Below, piece by piece: positions 40,856 to 52,919 of a stretch of DNA of 64,000 nt. A program made the position numbers and the translations under genes. The notes beneath the pieces were generated by a model that saw only the letters and a list, made by a program, of their open reading frames with translations, did not search any database and was not told where the DNA came from. Numbering within the stretch: the stretch's first letter is position 1; the number at the start of each line of letters is the position of its first letter. Source of the DNA: Cubamyces lactineus (lineage: Eukaryota > Basidiomycota > Agaricomycetes > Polyporales > Polyporaceae); NCBI GenBank assembly GCA_022376465.1, contig JACDTU010000001.1, positions 3,216,829-3,280,828 on the forward strand, read 5' to 3'.

Positions 40856-43202
40856 ATGTCGCTCCCTCCTCCGCCGTCGCCGTTGGACTTGGTGAGAGCT
40901 CACGTTGTTCCACACACGCGCTCGCGTTCGACGCGTTGATCGCTATCTCGACCAGCCGGAACCCGTGTACGGACACAAGCGTCCCCCGTCGCCCCTCAGA
41001 AACGGCTTCGCCATCGATCCAGCCACAGGCGAAATCAGCGATACCTCCTCAGCCCACCCCTCCGAGGAGTCTAACAACGACCACCAGTGGGGCCAAGGAT
41101 CCGAATCGCCCTCGCCATCCGTCGGCAAGTTCGCGGCCAACTTTGCCCAGCGCGTCGGCTCGTTGATGAGCAACATGAGCTCTCGTTCTGCCCTCCCCAC
41201 CGACGAGGAGCTCGAAGCGGAGGCGGAAAGAGAACGCGAACGGAGCAGACGCGAAGCTGAACGTATCCTTGCCAGGGAAGCGGAAGAGAGACGTACGGTG
41301 GAGGAACGCGTTATGGCTATGCTTCAGTCGCAAGGCAAACCTGATTCTCCCGGCTCGCTTCCGCCCCCGCCCGCTCGCTCGCAGACAATGCCAGCAACAC
41401 CACCCTCGCCGTCGTCATCTCAGAAGGAAGCCAGCTGGTGGTCTCTCGCGAAGCAGAAGCTTACCCCCACAAAGGAGCCCCTTACGCCTGCACAACAGAT
41501 CATTCAAGAGACCAAGGCTCGCGATAAAGAAATGGAGAAAGAGAAGAAGAAGATGGAGAAGAAACAGAAGAGCAAGGATTGGCCTTCCTCTCCCGAGGGA
41601 AAGTTTGAAGACCCCGCATTCATCAAACTTGGTCTCGCTGCCCCAGCGCGTCCAGTATCAACCGCCCCGCCGTCCCCATCCCCTCGTCCAGCCGGAATGA
41701 CAAGCACACCGCCAAGCCTGGCTGCTTCACCATTACGTGGCGCAACAGAATCCATGGCCGAAAGTGCATCACCTTCCCGCAGCCAGCCCCCACTTTATGC
41801 ACAATTCAATGCACAGGGTGCGCTCGATATTCCGGGCACACTCCTGACTATTGCCAGGCGCTTTGAGAAACTCGAGAAGTGGACAGTAAGCCACGTTCGT
41901 GCACTTGAAGAGCGAATGGACGATGTAGAGCGTTGGCTCGTGGAGAAGGAGCGTGAGAAGGAAGAGTCGCATCCGTCGAATGGTGACGGTGGCATTCCCG
42001 AGGGTGCATTGAGCGAGATCCGGGAGGAGATGGCTGAGCTACAGGGTCGCATTGGCGAATTGGGCCGTGAGATGGCCAAGATGGTCACCGCCCCAGGCAA
42101 CCTCACGTCGGGACCGTCTCGCAACAACGCAGCGATCGGCAGGGCTCCCTCCACCAGCTCTTCTATTGCAGTGCAGTCTATCTCGAGGAATCTCACAAGC
42201 CCTCCTCGCTCGACGCCTCCTCGAGCCCATGGTGCAACTAGTCCCCCTGTGACTACGCCAGTGCCTTCCAACAACCGCGCTTCGCGCACACGCCTACCAT
42301 ACCCCACCGGTGACTATGCATCCCCGCCTGACTCTAACGCGCTGGGTCAGGGTCCGTTCTCCCCTACCAACTCACCCCCTGCTTCCCTCACATCCGCCAC
42401 GAAGACGCGCCATATGTCCATCGCGGGGTTGCCAAGTCATGAGGGTGATGCCTTCTCCGCCAACGCATCTCCCTCCGGCCTTCCTAGCACGAAGTCGCCC
42501 AACGATACCACAAGCCCCGTTTCACTCCCTATGCCCAACCCGCCTGCATGGCGACCATCGAGCGCTAGTCCCACACCGCGCAAACGCTACACTGCTACTC
42601 TCGGAGAGCCCCTCACCAGGCGAGATCGAAGTCCCCAGGAAGACGACTCCCGCCATTCCCGCTCGCAATCGCGCGACTTCGGCACAGCGTTCTTCTCGAC
42701 ATCCCCAGCATCAGTTTCCACCCCGCTCGACGATCACGACGACTCGGACGACACGTCCGGGGGCGCCGGCGAGGAGACGATCGGGAAGACAGCCGGACGA
42801 CACATCGGGAGCGGGCTCGCTCCCCCTTCGGAAGCGACCTCGCCATCGTCTTCGCCCAACGGCAACGGCAGGACGCCAGGCAAGCGCGTGCGCCCACAGT
42901 CGATGTACGCCCCGATCGCGTCGAAAGCGATCTCTGCGCCGTCGCCCATCACGCCCTTGAACGTCCGTATTCGCTCCCGCTCTATCGACCGCGTCGGGCT
43001 TGGACTCTCGGACGCGAGCACGGGTGCGCCGATCCCACCTGTCACGCCGACGTCGGGCAAGTTCGTCGACCCGCTCGTTGTAAGGCGGCAGACGAAGGAG
43101 GCGCTGCTCAAGGACGGACCGCCACCGCCCTCGGCGCTCGTTGGGAAGAAGAAGATCCCCGTCGGCGAACTCGTCGCCTTCTTTGACCAGGAGAAGGCGT
43201 GA
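40856..43202 (+). CDS. Proline/serine-rich coiled-coil protein, function unknown
   Basis: A short first exon (ATG at 40856, MSLPPPPSPLDL) and a 64-bp intron (40892-40955, GTGAGA...CCAG) lead to PEPVYGHKRPPSPLRNGFAI; without this intron the frame has no ATG. The protein is mostly low-complexity Pro/Ser/Thr, with a charged helix rich in Glu/Arg (EAERERERSRREAERIL, near residue 90) and a central coiled coil (FEKLEKWTVSHVRALEERMD, near residue 320). One block before it, LDIPGTLLTIARRFEKLEK, looks like a conserved core. No catalytic motif or membrane segment. It may be a scaffold or cytoskeletal adaptor, but nothing in the sequence proves this. Confidence 0.75.
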
Positions 43203-43725
43203 GGTATGCATCGTGCCGTTGCCCGCTCTGAGCCTCCATCTGCTTTGGACGTGTTGCTTTGGACGTGCTGTTTGATACCATCGAAAGGGGGTGTCTCGCG
43301 CAGGCTGAAGTCAGTTGAATCCCGTCGTTTCCCTGCGTGTCGTGTACTGCGCTATGTTTCCGAATCGCTCCCATTTCGACCATGTAATCGTTGCTCCTTT
43401 TCCTCCTCATTAGTAACTGCACCTGCCTTTGCTACCTGTTTCCATACTCATCATCATGAGATGTTACGACCTGTCATGACCTTTGTCCGATTCTTCCTTG
43501 AACCCCTGATTACATCCCTTTGCCTACCATACCGAACTCTCGATTTCGACGCATCATGTCGCATTGCTGAGCGCGATCACTGCAGCGGATTGTGTGCTTA
43601 CGAGCTATCCATTCCTGCTTATGGTATCCTGTATACAAGGCGTAAGCTATCGATACATTCGAGACTAAGTACTACTGTTAGTATGTTCAGATATTCTGCC
43701 TATGCGTTCTCCTCACACTTCGATT
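43203..43725. other. Intergenic between convergent genes
   Basis: About 520 pyrimidine-rich bases between two stop codons; likely 3' UTRs. Open frames here have no recognisable content. Confidence 0.45.
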
Positions 43726-44951
43726 TCAAGGCGGCACCTCGTTGCCGGCCTCTCCAGTTTCCTCCGCCTCCTCGTTTTCTGCCGCCGCCTCGGCAGCAGC
43801 CGCGGCAGCAGCAACGGTGGCCTCTTCCACGAGCTCCATAGCAGTGATCACCGTGTCCCACGAGTAATTGAGTGCATCCCACATGCGATCCTCCACCACG
43901 CCCAGCGCGACCATGTTGCGATAAGCGCCGTGCACGTTCTTCGCGAGCTGGCACAGCTTCTTCATATCGCACTTGTCCGCGAGTGCCCGCGCGTGCTGGG
44001 GAATGCTTCTCTCGGGCGCGGGGTCGGCTTCATGCTCGTTCGACAGCCCAACTTCAGACGCGAGGAGCATATTGACGAAGGTGGCCTTGCGGAAGGTATA
44101 GACGAACAGCATGATCGGGAAGAACATCGGGGGGTATGGAACGGTGATCGGGACCACCGGAAGTCGCAGGCACGACGCGCGGGGCCTGCCCGGGCGTGCA
44201 TCCACCAGGACCTTGATCCGAGAGGGCTTCTGAGGGAGCGTGGGCAGACGCGCGCAGTACGCTGCCCATATCGCGCCGTGCGTCGGGTAGATGCACACCT
44301 CGCGCAGGAAGCGGAAGCATTTATTGCGGCGCGCGGCGGGTCCGAACGTCCCGGGGGGCGCGTACCCGCAGATGCCGAAGATGTGCGTCGCGCAGTTCGC
44401 GAGGCCCTTGTCGGTCACGAGTAGGTTGTACTCGTGCGGGAAGGCAGGCTTGGGCGGGTCGATGTACATCCTACGGTACATGCCGAGCACTCTGCTCGCA
44501 CAGGCACAGGATGGCGTGAGATGGAGGAGATCGTGGGGAAAACGGACAGTACCACACACTTATAGTTCATATGAACCCATGAGTTCCGAATGTAGTGCGG
44601 GAGGATGCCTTCGTAGCCTGGCTGAACTGCGGCAATGCGCTCGGGCTTGATCTCCGGCATATCAGGCCGTACGAGCTTTCGCGGGAGAGTCCTCCATTGC
44701 GCAGGATCTACAAGCGGTTCCGCTGGATAGGGAGGGAATTGGGTCGGTCTCGTAGGAGCAACGGCCTGCGCTGCGTCGTCCTTGGGAGGCGTCTTTGGTG
44801 TCCAAATGCGGCTGATCTGAGGGATGGTGATAGGCCTACGCGAACCTATCTTGACGGCCTGCATGAGGCGGCGGGGAAAGGCGATACAATCGTGCTTTGT
44901 TGGCTTCCGCCACGCTAGACGCTTCGGAGACTTGATCCGGAAGACTCCCAT
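43726..44951 (-). CDS. Orphan basic protein with alanine-rich tail
   Basis: Not recognised. The ATG at 44951 opens a basic N-terminus (MGVFRIKSPKRLAWRKPTK); an intron with donor GTGTGT after HMNYK and acceptor GAGCAG just before VLGMYRRMY joins the two exons near 44510-44575. The C-terminal half has a hydrophobic stretch (LPVVPITVPYPPMFFPIMLF) that might be one membrane segment, then a long helix and an alanine run followed by acidic residues at the end. The basic start would suit mitochondrial import, but no known organellar protein is apparent. A TATA box 113 bases upstream supports the start. Confidence 0.65.
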
Positions 44952-45063
44952 TCTCGAGCAGACGGAGGGCGCGGACGCGGGTGGATGGCGAGACGAGGAG
45001 GCGAAGGTATGGCCTGGAGTGGCAGCGGGTGGTTTGGGAGAGAGGGCAGAGGTCGGGGAGGCG

Positions 45064-45070
45064 TTTTATA
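45064..45070 (-). promoter_or_regulatory. TATA box of the gene at 43726-44951
   Basis: TATAAAA on the minus strand, 113 bases before the ATG at 44951. Confidence 0.55.
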
Positions 45071-47470
45071 GGGAGCCATTTGACAATGCGGGGGATGGCT
45101 TGGGAGGATTGTCTGTCGGATTGAGGGACGCGGATAAAGCAAGACCAAGCTCGAATTCGAGCCCAGGGCTGATTGCAACCTGCCATTGATGGAAGGTGTT
45201 TTGCCTCTGCCAAATGCGAGCCCACCGTGGCAAATAACCCAAAACAGCCGCCCACGTACCCGACCGGCCACGAGCGAATGGCTGCTTTGCCTGAGGCGCT
45301 GGAGACAAGGCAACACTTTCGTGGGCCCCAGTCAAAGTCACCGCCATCACGCCGCGTGGACATGCGAAAACAAGGTTGCTATGGATGGGACAGTATGCTA
45401 ATGAGCGGGATCGTGCCTTAGCTTGGACCGTAAGTACTCGCCTTGGTTCCTTATTGAGCCATGCATAGCCTGTTGGGCGCAGCAAAATACGGCGCACAAT
45501 AGGCTTCAGTCTATACCTCCGAGCTATGGCGGCTGCGTCGTCCAAGCGTCAGCAGCGCTGTAGTCAGCATGATAGCGCCAAGCACTGATACTAGCCGCTT
45601 GCGCGACAATGGTTCAGATGTGACGGATCCCGGTCGCGGCCAATAGGCGAGTCCCGACGCATGACGACGGTGGCGTCCCGAGCACGTCCAGTCTGATACC
45701 TCATATGGTAGGGCGTCGGGTGAGAGGCGGTGGGGACGTCACAGTGAAGACTGAGGCGAAGCGTCTGCAAGCTAGCGTACATCAATTAGATTGAGATGTA
45801 ATGTGACGAACAGCAACAGTGCAAAGTATCTGTGCCAGAATCAGGTCAAGTACATCATGAGGTTAGCTATGATCTGTGCTCACCCTATGACGCTCACGCC
45901 AACAAGCATCTGCACTCGGTACCCACGAACATCCGCCCGTATGTATTACGCCGAGGGAACCACGGCAGATGAGGCGAGCTATGTCAGTGCAAGATAGAGG
46001 AGAGAAGGCGCGAAGGTGGCTATTGGACACCAGGGATGATGCGCAAGCCACTGGGCTCAAGACGCATATACTCAAGCCAGACTCTGAGATATGAGAGACA
46101 CGGGTAATGCCAACGAGATGTCGTGCTGAAGCCAGGAAGCCGAGCCGTTCATATCGTATGGTGCGCGGAGGCTCTGACCTGAGCGCGAAGGGGGTACCTC
46201 AGTCTTAGCCACATACGGTGCAAGTTCACCAGAGAGCCTAGAGAGCCTAGTAGAAGGGTTGTGTTCACGTAGAGAGAGCTGCAGGGCGACGGACGCAGAG
46301 CTGCGCCACAGTGGGGTGAGCGCGTACAGTCGAGCGAGAGACAGTGGTAAGGTGGGGGAACGGGGGAGAACCGGTCCTGTGTGGGAGGAGGGCCCATATA
46401 TGTACTGCGGGGGTGCCGGGGCGCTTATGATCCGCCTAAACCGTCTCGTAGGGCCAAAGCGCGAGAATTGCGGCCGAGCACTGCAGGCTCCATCAGAGCA
46501 ACTCGGCGGAGATATAAGCCAGCGGTGCTTCTTGAGGCAGTTCTGGGTCCTTCCCCTCTGGGCAATGCTATGGCTGTCGGAATGCGAGGGGGTGAAGCCA
46601 TAAAGGAGGCTGTACGAGGTTCAAGGGGAATTATTTGGCAAGTCGCGCGGGGTATGTGACCGCAGCGACGCGACAATAGGGTGGGACGCGCCGACGATGC
46701 GTCAATAACCTAGGTCTTTGTCGACAAATGTAAGTACGCTAGGGATAGTGACGCCTATTTGTGAACCATCCACCTTGATAAGCTACAGCTGCAGCCCATT
46801 GTTCTTGTCAACCAAATTATGACGACGTTAGGCAGGCCCGTGCGCTGGGTTCTCGTCAGAGTTGTCGGACGCCGCGACGCTGTGTGGGTTGTCGCGCAGA
46901 TGGAAACGTCACTTCAAACAATGTCTCACTATATGGACTCTTGTACGACCTCGGCTAGAGCCCGATGAGTTCGCTAGACCATCGTGGATGGGTATTCGGC
47001 TTGGGTCTTGTGTGCTGCCCTAGTAATACATGGAGATCTCTTGACCACTTTTGGCGGGAGTCGCGCTTCAGCAGCTAAAGAGATAGTAGCTAAAGTTATT
47101 CATGACTCTAATTCCATCGCATATAGAGTGAAGCTACTATAGGAATGGCTTTTCTATCAGGATTCAACCGAAAGTCGGGTACAAAGGCTGGGAAAGTCGA
47201 CACCGACGCATACACTCTGTATCAGACGCGTCAGTTCTGTTTTCGTTACACACACCTGGGAGGAATTTGAACCAACATGTCTAGCCATGCAGATGAGTTC
47301 GGGTGATAGTCGAGGTAAGGAGGAGGGATGCAAGCCGCCTCCAATTGCAAGACAGACTCGTAGCATTGGATGGCTTCCCCAGTGCTAATCTAACGAGATA
47401 ACAAAGGGCGCCTATCTTATCTTCGGCTATGACGCCCTAAGCTTTTTGGCACGACGAATAGGCGCTCAAA
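45071..47470. other. 2.4-kb region without recognisable genes
   Basis: Several short frames occur on both strands but none has a motif, paralogue in the window or credible splice pattern. A T-arm-like word on the minus strand near 47255-47275 does not extend to a tRNA fold. An 8-bp inverted repeat (GCGCCTAT near 47407 and ATAGGCGC near 47458) lies just before the next promoter. It may hold decayed sequence or an untranslated RNA; I cannot support either. Confidence 0.4.
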
Positions 47471-47476
47471 TATAAG
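47471..47476 (+). promoter_or_regulatory. TATA-like element of the SANT-domain gene
   Basis: TATAAG, about 100 bases before the ATG at 47573, at the spacing seen for other genes in the window. Confidence 0.4.
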
Positions 47477-47572
47477 TTGACCTCCTGCCCAAGTCCACTC
47501 CCGTCCCCGGCGTTGTTCCCTCGAAGAACCCCTCGTCACATCCCTCTCCTCGCCGTTCATGTCAACGATACG

Positions 47573-49084
47573 ATGGACCAGAAACGCGCCCAAACGTGAG
47601 TTATGATGATAGATTGAGATGTGCTATAGTTCCTCTCCAAGGAGAGCGGCGTCGGTGTGGCCCTCGAGTTCGTGCACTGTTCTCACCTGAGCACTTTGGG
47701 CGAGCCATAACCCTCGATTATATATGTATGCAGTGATGGACGTGGTGCTGATTGGCCGCTGTTTTAGCCTGGAGGCGCTGGAGAAATTCATACAATCCCA
47801 AAAAGCCCTGCTCGAGCGAACGCACGTCGACATAGAACGCCTGAAAGAACTTCGAAAAGATGTCGAACAGAATCCTCCAACGTCACTGGACGAATTGAGT
47901 GCAAAGGTATGTGGCTATATCACGTATACGCCTGAGCCGTGGTGTTGATTCAAGCACGCGGTAGCTCAATAGCCCTTCGTTCCGGTTAAGCGAACAGCTA
48001 GACGCAATGCCTCCTCTACCTCGGGAAATTGATTGGTCGCTCTTTGGCGGAGCAGGTGTGTGCACCTCTGTCAATCTAGCGAATCCAAGTATCCTTAGAG
48101 CGACAACAGACCCGGTTCCTTTCAAGAACATGGCTGCTACCGCACGTGAGGCGTATGAATCCCGCAATGTTCCGCCAAAGACCCCGCTCAACCCTCCATC
48201 TGACCTGCGGAAGCTCGTTGCACAAACGCGGATGACCGTCCTTGATCCTGTGCTCAAGGCTTTCCGCCTCCCAGACGAACTTGCCCTGTTGTCCGACGAC
48301 GAACCAGACCCAGAAGAGCTTCGCCGCGCACGCGAGCGGGAGAAGATCCGTGAGCTCAAGAAACGACGTATAGAAGGCGATGCGGACGCGCCCGTATTTG
48401 CAGGCCTTGGCCTGCGTCGACCTGCGCTCACCCAGGGCGTCTTCATCCGTCGAGACCAAGAGGACGAGAGTGCGGAGGTTGACATATCCATGGATGATGA
48501 AGGTGCCCATCCCTCGAGCGCAATCTCCGAAGACGCACCAATGGCGGTAGATACGCCTTCAGAAGCTTTTTCGCCCACCGTTGCGTCGTCTAGCCTCCCA
48601 CCTGTTCATGCGGACTCTGGCGCTAGGGAGAGGCGCCCTACGCGCAAAGCCAAAGTCGACCCCAGGGCTAGTTCAACACGAGCAAGCACAGGCACGACAA
48701 AGGCGCAACCCAAGTCAAAAGCCAAGGTGAAGGCCGAAGTCGTCGTCGATTCGCCGGAGCCCAGCGCGGAACCGCCGCGCGACAAGAACGGCAAGGCCAA
48801 GTCGGAGACATACAAGCAAGCTTGGTCGGTGTCCGAACAGCACCTGCTCGAGCGCCTGCTGGAAGAAATCCCGGACGGCGAGAAGAACAGGTACGCGTTC
48901 CCTTGGGATGTGCCCCGTGATCGCGGCTGACCGCTTGCTTCCCAGGTGGGCGAAGATCTCGAAAGCGATGAATGGCCGGCGTACCGCGCGCCAGGTTGCG
49001 AGCCGGGTGCAGAAGTACTACGAGAAGCTGAAGCGATTTGGAGTCGAAGTCGGTAGCAGCAGCAAGGCATCTGGCGCCAGTTGA
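47573..49084 (+). CDS. SANT/Myb-domain nuclear protein (ZZZ3-like)
   Basis: ATG at 47573 (MDQKRAQT), a 172-bp intron (47596-47767), then a helical exon LEALEKFIQSQKALLERTH; further introns at about 47909-47998 and 48891-48945. The middle is disordered and Lys/Pro-rich, with an acidic patch EVDISMDDEGAH. The last 65 residues form a SANT/Myb fold: WSVSEQHLLERLLEEIP, RWAKISKAM and RTARQVASRVQKYYEKLKRFG. The QVASRVQKY signature is that of ZZZ3, a subunit of the animal ATAC histone acetyltransferase complex, but the protein stops right after SANT, so the ZZ zinc finger is missing. Chromatin or DNA binding is inferred. Confidence 0.75.
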
Positions 49085-49446
49085 CGTGTGGACGGACGCT
49101 CGTATATATGTAGCACTAGATCTTACTTTTGCAGTTACTTCTCCATGTACGCCACTGTATCCGTAGAATATTTTCCCCATGTCGCCCGACGTTGCCCCGC
49201 CCTCTCCGAGTCTGACTCTGAGCGTGTCTCTCGACGACGGGAGCTGTACAAGCGGCGATCATCTGACCATCAAGTTCCCTTGACGCGCGCACACGGCTGG
49301 GCCTTCTGCACTCGCCGCATCCTGTTCTGCTGCACCTGCTCCTCGACGTCCCTTGCCAGCTCACCCTGCCATCGTAATAACTGCTTTACACCCCCACCGT
49401 CACCACCACCGACACTATTGCCTAGCGCACGCCACGTTCTGAAGAA
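49085..49446. other. Intergenic, promoter of the PBDC1 gene
   Basis: About 360 bases; the part from 49360 to 49440 is rich in CACC words typical of fungal promoters. No other feature. Confidence 0.4.
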
Positions 49447-50589
49447 ATGGCCACCCAGTTCGACCCTAACAACGCGCAGAATCTCGTCGAGGTGCGCTCT
49501 GCCTCGATCTCGCCGCGTGTAGTGTTCGAACGGCTTGAGCTGAGGTGAACACTATTGCTTGCCCTTTCGGCGGGTCGTAGATCGAGAAACAGTGAGTGTG
49601 CGATTACCTGCGCTCACATGGGAACACATTCTGAGCGGAGTCGCGAACGTAGGTTCGCGGTCAAGGCCGTAGAGCACGCCCAGGTGCGTCTCCTTAGTCT
49701 TTCGCCGCCCGGAGGGTATCGGGATGTTGAGCATGGTCTACGTGCTGCCAGACATACTGGAATCTGCTCGAGAAGGTCAACCCGCGCGAGCTCAAGCTCA
49801 CAAAGTAAGCCTTCCGTCCGGCCCCCTGCGTGCACGCTCTCACACCACCGGCCGCCGCTCCTCGCGCTCCCCTGTTTGCGCCTAACCCGCCGCTCTCTTT
49901 ATGCTATGCGTGCAGGATCGACGACGAGATCTTCGAGCACGCGATGAAGGAGTTCCCCGAGCTCGCGGAGAACAACTATGAGAAGCTGACCGTGATCGAC
50001 GAGGACTGGATGAAGAGCGAGTCGGGCAAGAAGCGTTGGCGCGATTTCATCCAGAAGTGCGTATCCCCCCTTCCCCTTGCACTTTTCGAACCTATGTGCC
50101 GTGCGCGGCATCTGCTGTGCGGGTAATGGCTGTCGTGGAGTCTGAGCTCAATGTTGTGGGTGCGGTCGGACGGTGCAGGTACGAGAAGACGGTGAAGGAC
50201 TACAACTTTGGCTCCCTCATCCGGACGGACGCGCGGCAGGAGTACAGCGAGACGAACACGATCTTCGGTGCGCATCCTTTCCCTGTCATCCCGCGCAGCA
50301 GCGATCTCTTCTCCTAACCGACGTTTGCACGCTCGCGTCGCGCCGCGCCGCAGTTACGCGTATACAGGTACGTCTGCCGCGTCGGGCCTTCAAGGCTCGG
50401 TCGATATCACAGCATGTCCTTATGCATGCATCTGGTCATAGTTCTACGTGTTCGAGATCGCGCGGAACCGCCTCGGGCTGAACGACAAGGCGCACGAGAT
50501 CGCGAAGGAGGAGGCCGCGAAAGAGAAGGAAAAGGCGGAGAAGGAGAAGGCGCGCGCAGAGAGGGAGAAGGCAAAGAAGAAGAAGAACT
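49447..50589 (+). CDS. PBDC1 / Ypl225w family protein
   Basis: Small cytosolic protein whose yeast homologue assists folding of translation factor eEF1A. Eight exons, all in phase: 49447-49491, 49581-49591 (11 bases), 49653-49683, 49752-49804, 49916-50056, 50179-50267, 50354-50367 (14 bases) and 50442-50589. The spliced product reads MATQFDPNNAQNLVE, IEKQFAVKAVEHAQTYWNLL, KIDDEIFEHAMKEFPEL, TVIDEDWMKSESGKKRWRDF, YEKTVKDYNFGSLIRTDARQ, then TIFVTRIQFYVFEIARNRLG. These are the family's conserved blocks in order, including the YNFGSLIR core. A basic/acidic helical tail (AKEKEKAEKEKARAEREK) ends in four lysines and an asparagine. Confidence 0.9.
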
Positions 50590-50897
50590 AGTGGCCGACC
50601 CACACACTAGCATATCACCAACTCGCATGAGGCTCGTGTTGGTTTATGAGGCGGGCGTCGCGCTCGCTTGTGTTGGTGCACTGGCGAGCGTGTCGAGAAA
50701 AGAACATAGCTGTATGAGTATTCATGGAACTTTGTGTATTCCACGAGTCATTCAATGGGTTGCGCATGACGGTGAGAGGATGGTGTCGCAGGCGGCTGGG
50801 GCGAACGCCTTCAACGTATACATACAATTCCAAGGTAAGTTAGTAGGAAGACTCCCAGTCCGAGCACGATACGGCAAGTTATCCAGAGAACGATGGC
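50590..50897. other. Intergenic between convergent genes
   Basis: About 310 bases between the PBDC1 and dehydrogenase stops; probably 3' UTRs only. Confidence 0.45.
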
Positions 50898-52402
50898 CTA
50901 GAGGTTCGCTTTGGTCCGCGAATACGTTGCCGCGCCGTCGAGGACGATGTGCGTTCCGGAGACGTATGCGCCTGCGGGGCTTGCCAGGAACAAGGCTGTG
51001 ATACAGGGCGTGTTAGTATTTGTTCAATGCGTGTCAAATGGGGACGCCCAGGGAGGAATCGAAGACGCACCGACGCCGGCCATATCTCTTGGGTGTCCAA
51101 TCCGCCTGAAGGGGTTGCCCTCTGCCAACCCGGCCTCGCCGTGTTGCTTCAGCCCAAACGCAGTCATCTTTGACGGGAACACGCTATATAAGACAACGTA
51201 TGCATCAGCTTCCCAGGCAAACCACCGTTTAGGAGCGTAATGAGATGGACTCACCCTGGGAGGATGGCGTTCACGCTACGGATGGGCACCCGTCAGCGTT
51301 CACTCACCGGATACGGAGACGCGGGAGTGTCGACTTACGTGATGTACTTGCCGGCGAGCGTCGTCGCGAGCAAGATGGTGAGGTGATTCAATGCGGCTTT
51401 GCTCGTACCGTCTACGATATGCCAGGTAATCAGCACGCGTCCACAGTTGTGAAAAGGAGCGGATGATCGCGCAGACTTACAGCTCCAGAGACCATGGTCG
51501 GGGCTGGAGAGCTTGGATTCTTGCGCGGTGGTGAGAAGTCCGGCTACGGAAGAGATGTTGATGACCCGTCCTGGGTCGAAGTTGGTCGCATCCTTCGCCA
51601 GGAGCGGCGTCAAGCTACCAACCAGATTAGCGGTAGCTACGGCGTACGAAGCAGCGTGTGCAACTTACGCCGCGGTCACTAAAGAATGAATTAGGCTCAG
51701 TATTGCGATGGCTTCGGCTTCGAGTAGTGTGGACTTACTGTAGAAGACGCTCTTGACATTGAGAGAGAGGATCTTATCCCAGCCCTCCTTCTCCGGAACA
51801 CTAGTACAATAACGATGCTCAGCGGCCATGCGCTTGAACAAAACGGCAGGGGACTAACTTGTCGTAGGGCGCACCCCATGATGCGCCGGAGTTGTTCACA
51901 AGAATATGCACTTTCGATTCGCGCTGCTTGATTGCGTCCGCGAGGGCATCGCAGCCGGCCTTCGTCTGTGCAATGTCAACGTTTCCAGCAGTCAGGCCGG
52001 TGTCTAAACCCAGAATGTGGCACGCACGCTGATGTCCGCGACAATGTAGTGGCAGCTCCCGGGGCCCTTCTTCGTCAGCGCCTCGGCCATCTATGTCGCG
52101 TCCGGACGACGTTAGCTTGTACTTGCTACGTGTCGGAGGAAGCCCCTGACACGCTGATAGACTCGGGGCTCACTTCTTTAAGTTGTTTCTCTTTGCGCGA
52201 CGCGATGTACACCTTCGCGCCGTTCTGCACGTACGCGGAGGCAATCATGCTCCCGATGCCTGAGCCGCCTCCGGTCACCACCGCTGTGCAATCTCAGCAT
52301 TGGCTTACTACTACTGGGTGATCTCTGCGCACCTACTTTCCCCTTCACGTCGAACAGTGAAGGCGTGGTGAAGTCTGGGATTGAGAAGCGCGCGGTGAGC
52401 AT
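50898..52402 (-). CDS. Short-chain dehydrogenase/reductase (SDR)
   Basis: NAD(P)-dependent oxidoreductase of the classical SDR type. From the ATG at 52402 (MLTARFSIPDFTTPSLFDVK), an intron leads to the cofactor motif VVTGGGSGIGSMIASAYVQ (TGxxxGxG). Next come a variant NNAG motif, ILVNNSGASWGAPYD, and the active-site helix. The catalytic tyrosine is created by splicing: LWS and a split codon join across a GTAAGT...CGTAG intron (about 51409-51482) to give YGTSKAALNHLT, the YxxxK pair. The C-terminal part has FLASPAGAYVSGTHIVLDG. Several short introns. SDR substrates cannot be predicted from this; no pathway neighbours are present. Confidence 0.88.
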
Positions 52403-52919
52403 CCGCTTCGAATATCACTACCAGCACTCGTTACCTAGCTCTGCTGTTGCCATAATGCCCGTACTGATACGTGTCGCCGTTGGTGTTGTAGTGGTGGTGG
52501 CGATTCAAGGGGTCCGGAGGGCGAGAGTACTTAAGCTTGATGTGAACTCGAGTGATCGACGCAAGTCTGGGGTAATTCCGGCGGGGGAAATAACCGGATC
52601 CGGTCCGGGTATTGAACACAGCGGAGAGGGGGCAAGAGATGTCCGGTCCGACCGGTCAACATTTAACATTTACTGGCGATGTTTTAATCCAGTATTAAGA
52701 GATCTATTGATACAACATTGAGTACGATCTACTATCTAATAGCAAGTTCGATGGGAGTAAGTGAGAGCAGCAGACCCTGCGCGGAAATCGAAGGATGGCA
52801 GGGCCGGAGTTTAATATACTGTACAGTGCTCGAGTGAGAACCACGCCCCCTCGACAACGTTGAAGCCGCTGCAATGTCCAGCACGCCTTCTAGCACAATT
52901 CCTGGTGACCACCAGCCCT
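52403..52919. other. Intergenic region
   Basis: About 520 bases between the SDR start and the zinc-finger gene stop. It contains GGTCCGG/CCGGTC-type words around 52590-52660 but no supported gene. Confidence 0.4.

Noticed and set aside
40309..40857. N-terminal extension of LCB1 up to 40857
   Set aside because: The frame is open through the promoter by chance; MNSSSQ at 40578 fits the family length, and the extension overlaps the divergent gene's first exon region.
47250..47285. tRNA T-arm-like word on the minus strand (GGTTCAAATTCC)
   Set aside because: The flanking bases do not give a five-pair T stem, and no acceptor, D or anticodon stem can be built around it.
48056..48080. Possible intron in the SANT-domain gene
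   Set aside because: The GTGTGT...CTAG interval is only about 24 bp, too short to splice; reading through keeps the frame.
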